DNA of 64,000 nucleotides from Formicarius rufipectus (lineage: Eukaryota > Chordata > Aves > Passeriformes > Formicariidae), in contig VXAU01003156.1 in assembly GCA_013399695.1 (NCBI GenBank), positions 1,810,219 through 1,874,218 on the forward strand. Reading direction: 5' to 3'. The notes under the pieces were generated by a model. The model saw nothing but the letters and a program-made list of their open reading frames with translations. It was not told the DNA's origin and searched no databases. Position numbers and translations under genes: made by a program. The stretch's first letter is position 1. Each line of letters begins with the position of its first letter. Shown piece by piece: positions 58,073 through 64,000 of the stretch.

Positions 58073-60709
58073 AATCTGCCTGCCAGGGAACAATTAGAAT
58101 ATTTGAGCTATGCAAGATGTTGTTACCGGGATTTGTGCAGGTAGAGAAAGTTAAAATTATTAATTCACCCATCTGCAAAGAAGTTTCAGAAGATACTCCC
58201 TGAATAGTATCCTATTATGTTTTATAAGAAAGAAGAATGAGAAAATTTTAGAATTTAAGGTGGTTCATTTTTTAAAGCAAATTAGAAATGGATAGAAAAA
58301 TTATTTTTTTTTTTGCCATTCATGCCAAATGATCTGCAAAAGCTGATGAAAGGTGCATTTTGATTGAAGCACACACAGCATCTTTTGGACAGATTTGACC
58401 TGTATAGCTGCTTCCCCCTGGGTGGTGAAAGCCAAGAATAAATGTAGTATTGTGCTGAAAACAGTGACAAGCTGTAGTCAAACTCAGCTCCCCTTGGTGA
58501 TAAAACCAATGGTGGATTTACTCCATTTCCCCCAGGATTTGTTTGTGATGCTTCTACTGCTGTAACAGGCAAAAGAGTTCTCCCGGAAGTGATTTCAACC
58601 TGAGTCATGCCTACAAGAACTTTATGCACCTAAGGGTTCCTCAGGTTGTGGAGAGGGAAGGAACAACCCAGTTAAGCCCTCCCAGTGCTTCCCCCTCAGC
58701 AGCCTCACAGGGTGGTGAGAACTGAGGCTCTGCTGTGTCTGCTCAGCAACCACAGGGCAGCAAAGAACCCTGCACCCCTCAGTGCTATCTCAGCCTGGGG
58801 AATTGCATCTTGAGCCCATGAACTCTACTTCCTTGGCTCCAGCTCAGACAGTTCTGGCTCTGATGTGCTTTTCCAGGACAGAGCACTTTGCATGACCTCC
58901 TTGGAAAGCAACTCTGCCTCCCTGAGCCCCTTCTATTGGGAGGGGCTTTTCTAAGGAGAGAAGACACCAAGATAAACCCAGTGCACTGACTTTGCCACTG
59001 CTGTGGGGAGCAGGGAGATGGTGAAGCTTCCCAGGCACCACCCTGCTAAGTGGCAAAGCTCTGCACAACCCAGAACTACCTCAGGCTCACTGTTCAAGTG
59101 GCAGGCTGAGCTTCTGAGGCCAGTTCTGGAGAAAGGCTGAACACTTCAGCAGGGACATGGTATAGCTTCTCTACTGAAACACCTCTTGGCATTTCCCACT
59201 ATACGATGCTCTTCTGCACATACCAGTCACCAACATTTACAATAAATATCTGATATTCCAGCCAAAGAACCCACATTATTGATTTGCTTCATTTCTGTGA
59301 GTGAACACAACTCTCATTTTGTAGGGCTCCAATTATTAGTACTAAGTAAGAATTCTGTGTGTGCCAAACTGAAGATAAACATTCATTCTCTGAGAAATGA
59401 GACAACTATAGTGGATTTCTGTTGTGCAATTAACATCCCAATTCTTGCACTATGAGCTGATTACTAACCCAGTGCATCAACAGATGAAAATCACCATAGA
59501 CATCATCTTTTCAGCTAGCAGTCAATGTTGACATTTTTAATATTTTACTGAATTATTAGAAAACTCTTCATATATGTACAGTAACATTTCCCAATGCCTG
59601 CATGCTTCTAACATGCTTTGAACTTAAGAAAGCATTAGTGTATAGAGAAGAAATGTAGTTCTATTCCCCAGCTACCCATGGCTGGCTGAAAGTCTGAGTC
59701 TCTGCAAAGACATTCTGTCCAGGAATAAATGATGTATCACATTTCCTTCAAAGTAGCACATAATCAAATTCTCCTCAACAGCTGCAAGGCCCTTTCTGCT
59801 GAAACAACCAACTTTCCCTCTAGATTTTTTTCACTAGAAATTTCCCACGAGACGAGGACATTCCCCAGCACTTTGTGAAAGAGCAGGAAAGACTTGACCA
59901 GTTAATTACACTGGCTGTTCTGTCCTGCTGTCATCTAGTTCAAATGAAGAGACGCAGTCAGCCCCCTCGGGAGTCAAAGGTCTCTGTTGCCAGGATGACT
60001 CCTCAGAGCCCTCCAAGGATTGCTCTCTGCCTTGCCCAGGCTCCTCCTTACTGACCTGCACCTAAAGCAGAGAGGCTTCAATCATACATGCCAAATACAC
60101 ACACCATCTACCTACAGTCCAAAAAACACCAAGATATTTTGTGCACAAAGTTTTCCAGCACTGCTGGTGTGTTCACATGTATAAATTGATAGTAACAGAT
60201 TTTGAGTACTCAGAATTAAGGTTTTAAATCCTGATTTACTTGTTTAGCAGATGAGATTCCAGTGTCTTGGCCACTTAAACTAGTGGAACAATTTGAGTGT
60301 ACCTTTTCTTTCCTATTCCTGAAAATCTCTATCATTCTGGATTTTCACTGCACTGTCAATACTATTTCCTGCAGCTGTAGGCCTTGCCAGGAAACACTTT
60401 CCATTGGTTTTGCTCACCTCTTCATTATAACATCATCTCAAAATTCACAGTTACAAAATTTAAAGTCTACACAACTTTATTTCTGGATGGCAAAAAAGTG
60501 AATGCTTGGAAAATATGAAGGGAAAAAAGAAGATGGAGAAAAATGAGCTCCAAATAATGCAGCATTTTCCAAGGTGGTTTCTGTATTTGTTCCACAAACA
60601 ATATAGAGCTACCTTAGGGTTGGCCCTATGTTCATTGTTATCACTTTATCACTAGGAGTGTTCATGTCCCTTTTATGAAATTTTCAAGAAAAAATTATTG
60701 TTTTTGCAG
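58073..60709. other. Unique noncoding sequence
   Basis: No supported gene. A run of 11 Ts at 58304-58314. 58640-59100 is GC-richer and unrecognised; 59200-59660 is AT-rich. Confidence 0.5.
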
Positions 60710-60800
60710 GCTACAACTGGAAGCCATGAAACTTCCTAATGCAACAAGGAGTATTGCAGTTGTCTCAACAACTGTCAGCTCAGTTAACATGCAGATACAG
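60710..60800 (+). other. Candidate exon with strong splice signals
   Basis: The acceptor AAATTATTGTTTTTGCAG ends at 60709 and the donor CAG|GTAACA follows 60800. Only one frame of the 91 bp is open: one base completing a codon, then 30 codons, starting LQLEAMKLPNATRS and ending VSSVNMQIQ. The exon would enter in phase 2 and leave in phase 0. Both splice sites are closer to consensus than at the other candidates. The host gene is unknown; a noncoding RNA exon is also possible. Confidence 0.35.
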
Positions 60801-62422
60801 GTAACAGGAAGCCCAAAACTTGCTCAGACTAAGGGAACTGTAAACAGACTATTGTGCTCTGTTTTCAGAAGTGCTGAAGGTCACACAAGAGGGAAGAGCT
60901 CCAGAATCTGAGCACTGCAGCTCCTTGCAGCCCTCTTATGAAAAGGCTGTACCAAAGAGTCACTGTTTACAGCTCTATGTATTTTGTTTGCTTCCTGTCT
61001 TAATACCTGACATCACTGTATTAATTTTCAGCCCACGACTCCTGGAAACATCTCCATGTTCACATGTTTTCAGAGAAATGATGTTCTCTAGAGCTATCAT
61101 TCTTTTCAAAAAGTTGTTTAGTGTCAATGCTGAAGAGAGATTTTGGGATATAAGAAGCATCTGAAGGCAAATGAGCTGCAAATACAGGAGACCTTTACAC
61201 ACAGCTACTAGTTGGGAAAAAAAAAAAGTGTAAATGCAAACTTGTTGCTTTTCACAAATTTTGATATGTGGCTAAGGTGGTTTGGCAAAGGCTTCTCTGT
61301 ATTCTGAATTTAGCTTACAAGGCCAAGATGCAAACATTAATGGCATCACCCCCAGCCAAGTACAGTCTTCCCACCTGAATCTTCCTAAGCTGCCAGCTGG
61401 CTCTCATGTTTTACCAGCTCTTGGATTCAGAGCCACCACACTATTTCTGCTCAGGAGGATATCCAGGATGAATAGGTCTCAGTCTTTTCTTTCCCCACTT
61501 GATCTCTGTTCTCCCAGCTTTCAGCTCAGTGTTCATACGCTCCTTGTTCTGCAATGGCTAAAATTCAGCTGGAAAAACCTTGAGTGTTGGCCAGAGAGGT
61601 AGAACAAACACCTGACCTTGAAAAGTCAGTCCTTGATCCTATGCACTGCTGGTATGCATTAACTGCTGGAAGCTTAACGATGATATCAGAAACTCTTCCT
61701 TACCAGTCCCAATTTTAAAGCTGGTGCAGCTCACTTTGGAAGGGGCATGCAGAAAGACCTAGCAGTGACAAACTCCCAACCAAGACCTCCTCTACCTCAG
61801 CTCACTGCCTTCATCCCAAGACTGCAACAAGATCTCTGTGTGGGGGACAGAACTCCAGCTGTGTGCAGCACACCTGAGGAGCAGGGGCAGCTAAATGTGT
61901 ACCACATGGCATTGCCAGAGCAAGGCCCTGGCACTCAGTAATGCCTTGGCTTTGGCACTGAACTTGTAAAATCAGAGAATAAGCCCAGGATTCACCATCT
62001 GGCCCTCTCTGGATATGCAAAAAGCCATAAAGCTGCAGTTCCTGAGGAAAATTTTATTTTATGACTTGTTAATGACTTCAGATCTCAAACTTACCATTTG
62101 CACTAATGCTCATTAAATTTAATATTTAACCTGGCTGGCTAGTTGGATTGTCACTACTTTTTTCTTGTTAGAAATCAATCCAAGCACCGTTCCAGCTTGC
62201 CCAGTCCCCATCCCCCAGGCTGAACAGCCCTACTTGCAGGCATTCCCACCCTAGAGGAGAACAAGCATGCACAACCAAACCTGACTACGGAAACAGTAAC
62301 AGGGTTTCAGATAGTAGCCCTACAAAGACCATGAGGGGAGCAGGTTTAATTCAGGGGTGCAGGGAGGCAGTGAGTTTTCTGCATAGACCTCTGAAAGCAG
62401 GGTTTGTGAGTTCAACCCCTAC
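60801..62422. other. Unique noncoding sequence
   Basis: No supported gene. A run of 11 As lies at about 61218-61228. About 62060-62150 is AT-rich with TAATG and TTAAATTTAATATTTAAC cores and may be a small conserved element. Confidence 0.45.
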
Positions 62423-62458
62423 AGCATGCCTGGGTTTGAATCTTGTTCCAGCTGACTA
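62423..62458 (+). repeat. Possible ancient tRNA-derived SINE (MIR-like) remnant
   Basis: The stretch TGCCTGGGTTTGAATCTTG resembles the MIR core around the RNA polymerase III B box (consensus GGTTCGAATCC). Only about 30 bp are alignable by eye, so this is tentative. Confidence 0.25.
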
Positions 62459-64000
62459 GACAATAAAGAACTAGAAAACACCTTTATAAAAGTCTTAAAC
62501 CATTGCTGAAAGACCAACAAAGCCATCTCAGTGACTGCAACTCCCACCTCTGGTTTTTAATGACCTGGTCCTCAGAGGTTGGAGACTAATTGCTCCTGGC
62601 ATTGCCCCAATCTGTCGTGGCCACCTTCCCTGACAGGCTGCCACAGCACTGCCAACATTCCCTGTGTCCTCAGGGACACCCACTTGTCCAAACTTTACTT
62701 TGAAGGGGGTTGTCTGGGGCTACCACATCCATTTCCAGCTTCAATTTCCATTGAGTAACAGGAGAATTAGAATTGTTAAAATCAGAAGTCAGGAAGATGC
62801 TGTGTTTGCATTTGGTTTTTTTCCCTTCCTGTACCTCTCCTTTGAACACAGTCCTACAGCTTTAGCTGTAAAAGCCATTATTTTTATCTACATCAGAAAC
62901 GCTGTGCCAGAGCCATTTTTTCAAGTACAAATGGGTGACTGATTCCCTGCTTCATGAAACCTCATGAAAGTACAGAGTGAAAGTTTTCTCAGGAAAATGA
63001 CCCTAATTTTCATTAATCATTCATTAATTTTCATTCAGAAAGAGCTCTTTCAAAACAGAGCATACCAGCAACAGGGGCTTTCCCATCTCTCACTACACTC
63101 AGCATACACAAGCGTAGAAGCACCTTGTAGGTAAGGCTGAGCAGAGAAAGCTCATTCCCTGCTCCTTCCCAAAGTCAGGCACAGTCCCACTAAACTCTGA
63201 ATCTACCTAAACCTTCACCCAATTTCTGTGTCCTTCAAAGTGCAGCCAGCAATAAAACATACTGCCACGTGCTTTTTCAGCTCCAAGAGCTCTACTCAAC
63301 ATTCTCTTCTTTCCAACTAGGTCAATCTTCAACAACAGTCTGCTGTCCACTTTAGTAATCAGTAAGAAATTAATACCTCTTGTCTGGCTTTCCAAGTCCT
63401 TGGCCTTCAGGAAGTCTCTAGCAGCCAGTGATTGTGAACAGCTCACTACAGTCACCTTGATCTAGTGTAGCTTTCAAAGGGAGCCCATCAGAAGGAAAAT
63501 ATCAGGTAACCAAGATATCAACTTCCATTTCATCACCAGTTTGTCTCTATCACTGTAGGCATACTAAGAATGTGAGCATGAAATTTGGCAAGGGTGCCAT
63601 GGAGACCATCAGCAAGGTGGGGCCCCCACAGACACCTCAAGAAAGGAAAAAAAATTGGCTTCATAATAATGCTTGCTATGGTCTATTGTAATAAATCTTC
63701 AACAGCTTAAAATTGCTATTTACCAGTATTTACTGAGATTGACAATATTCTTAAGAACAAAGTCTGAGAAGAAAAGGCCAGTGACAGCAAAAGGAATGTC
63801 TGAGTGTGTAACATTTCTTTATTGTGAAGTATTGCCTAAAGTGCTACAATCTTAAAAAAAAAAAAAAAAGACAGACCCAAAGGCTGGGCTCCTTCACAGG
63901 TTATTTTTAAAACTCAGTTTCTGCCCCAATCCTTCAGCTCCCACTGCTGAACCAGAGTCATTCAAAAATGATTCATTTGAGCAATTCCCACAGGAATATT
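62459..64000. other. Unique noncoding sequence to window end
   Basis: No supported gene. A 16-base A run at 63854-63869 has no recognisable retrocopy upstream. Short chance frames only. Confidence 0.5.

Noticed and set aside
1..64000. CRISPR arrays, tRNA or rRNA genes, bacterial operons or a prophage
   Set aside because: No regularly spaced repeats, no tRNA cloverleaf with paired A and B boxes, no long adjacent coding frames; CR1 copies place the window in a bird nuclear genome.

Overview
This window looks like noncoding nuclear DNA from a bird, probably a passerine or a close relative. The evidence is interspersed repeats. Five diverged CR1 (chicken repeat 1) LINE fragments can be read, three of them with a recognisable 3' end, plus a possible sixth 3' tail. 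One LTR fragment resembles the avian ERVL LTR5 type. Microsatellites are short, the repeat load is low, and coding-length reading frames are almost absent. Nothing resembles bacterial, phage or plasmid organisation: there are no operons, no ribosome-binding-site-led frames and no CRISPR. No protein family was recognised in any open frame. The window is therefore best read as intron or intergenic sequence.

Layout. 1-7700: unique sequence with a possible CR1 tail (~1990-2045), the longest open frame (2303-3067), an AT-rich element resembling a conserved noncoding element (4200-4560) and a candidate minus-strand exon (5000-5118). 7701-8690: a CR1 on the minus strand next to a possible solo-LTR fragment. 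8690-15630: mostly featureless, with one CR1 piece near 13.8 kb. 15633-15752: the best plus-strand exon candidate, followed by a long (AAAC)n array. 16-27.8 kb: mostly unique, with a local 85-bp duplicated pair (22.9/23.6 kb) and an in-frame 66-bp tandem repeat (26.49 kb). 27.9-34.5 kb: three CR1 copies and the LTR5-like fragment. 34.5-49.5 kb: unique, with a CNE-like block at 38.06-38.44 kb and a noncoding-exon candidate at 46.99 kb. 49.5-50.2 kb: an assembly fault, where duplicated blocks abut single-N joins. 50.2-64 kb: unique, with two compact plus-strand exon candidates (51363-51407 and 60710-60800) and two weaker coding-like frames.

How it fits together. If the plus-strand candidates at 15.6, 51.4 and 60.7 kb are real, the window could be large introns of one plus-strand gene. 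Their phases (0-0, 0-0, then a phase-2 entry) would require at least one more exon between the last two. I could not name the gene, and chance splice-site pairs are common over 64 kb. No new biological system is supported here. The firmest unusual observation is the local misassembly; the exon candidates and CNE-like blocks are leads.
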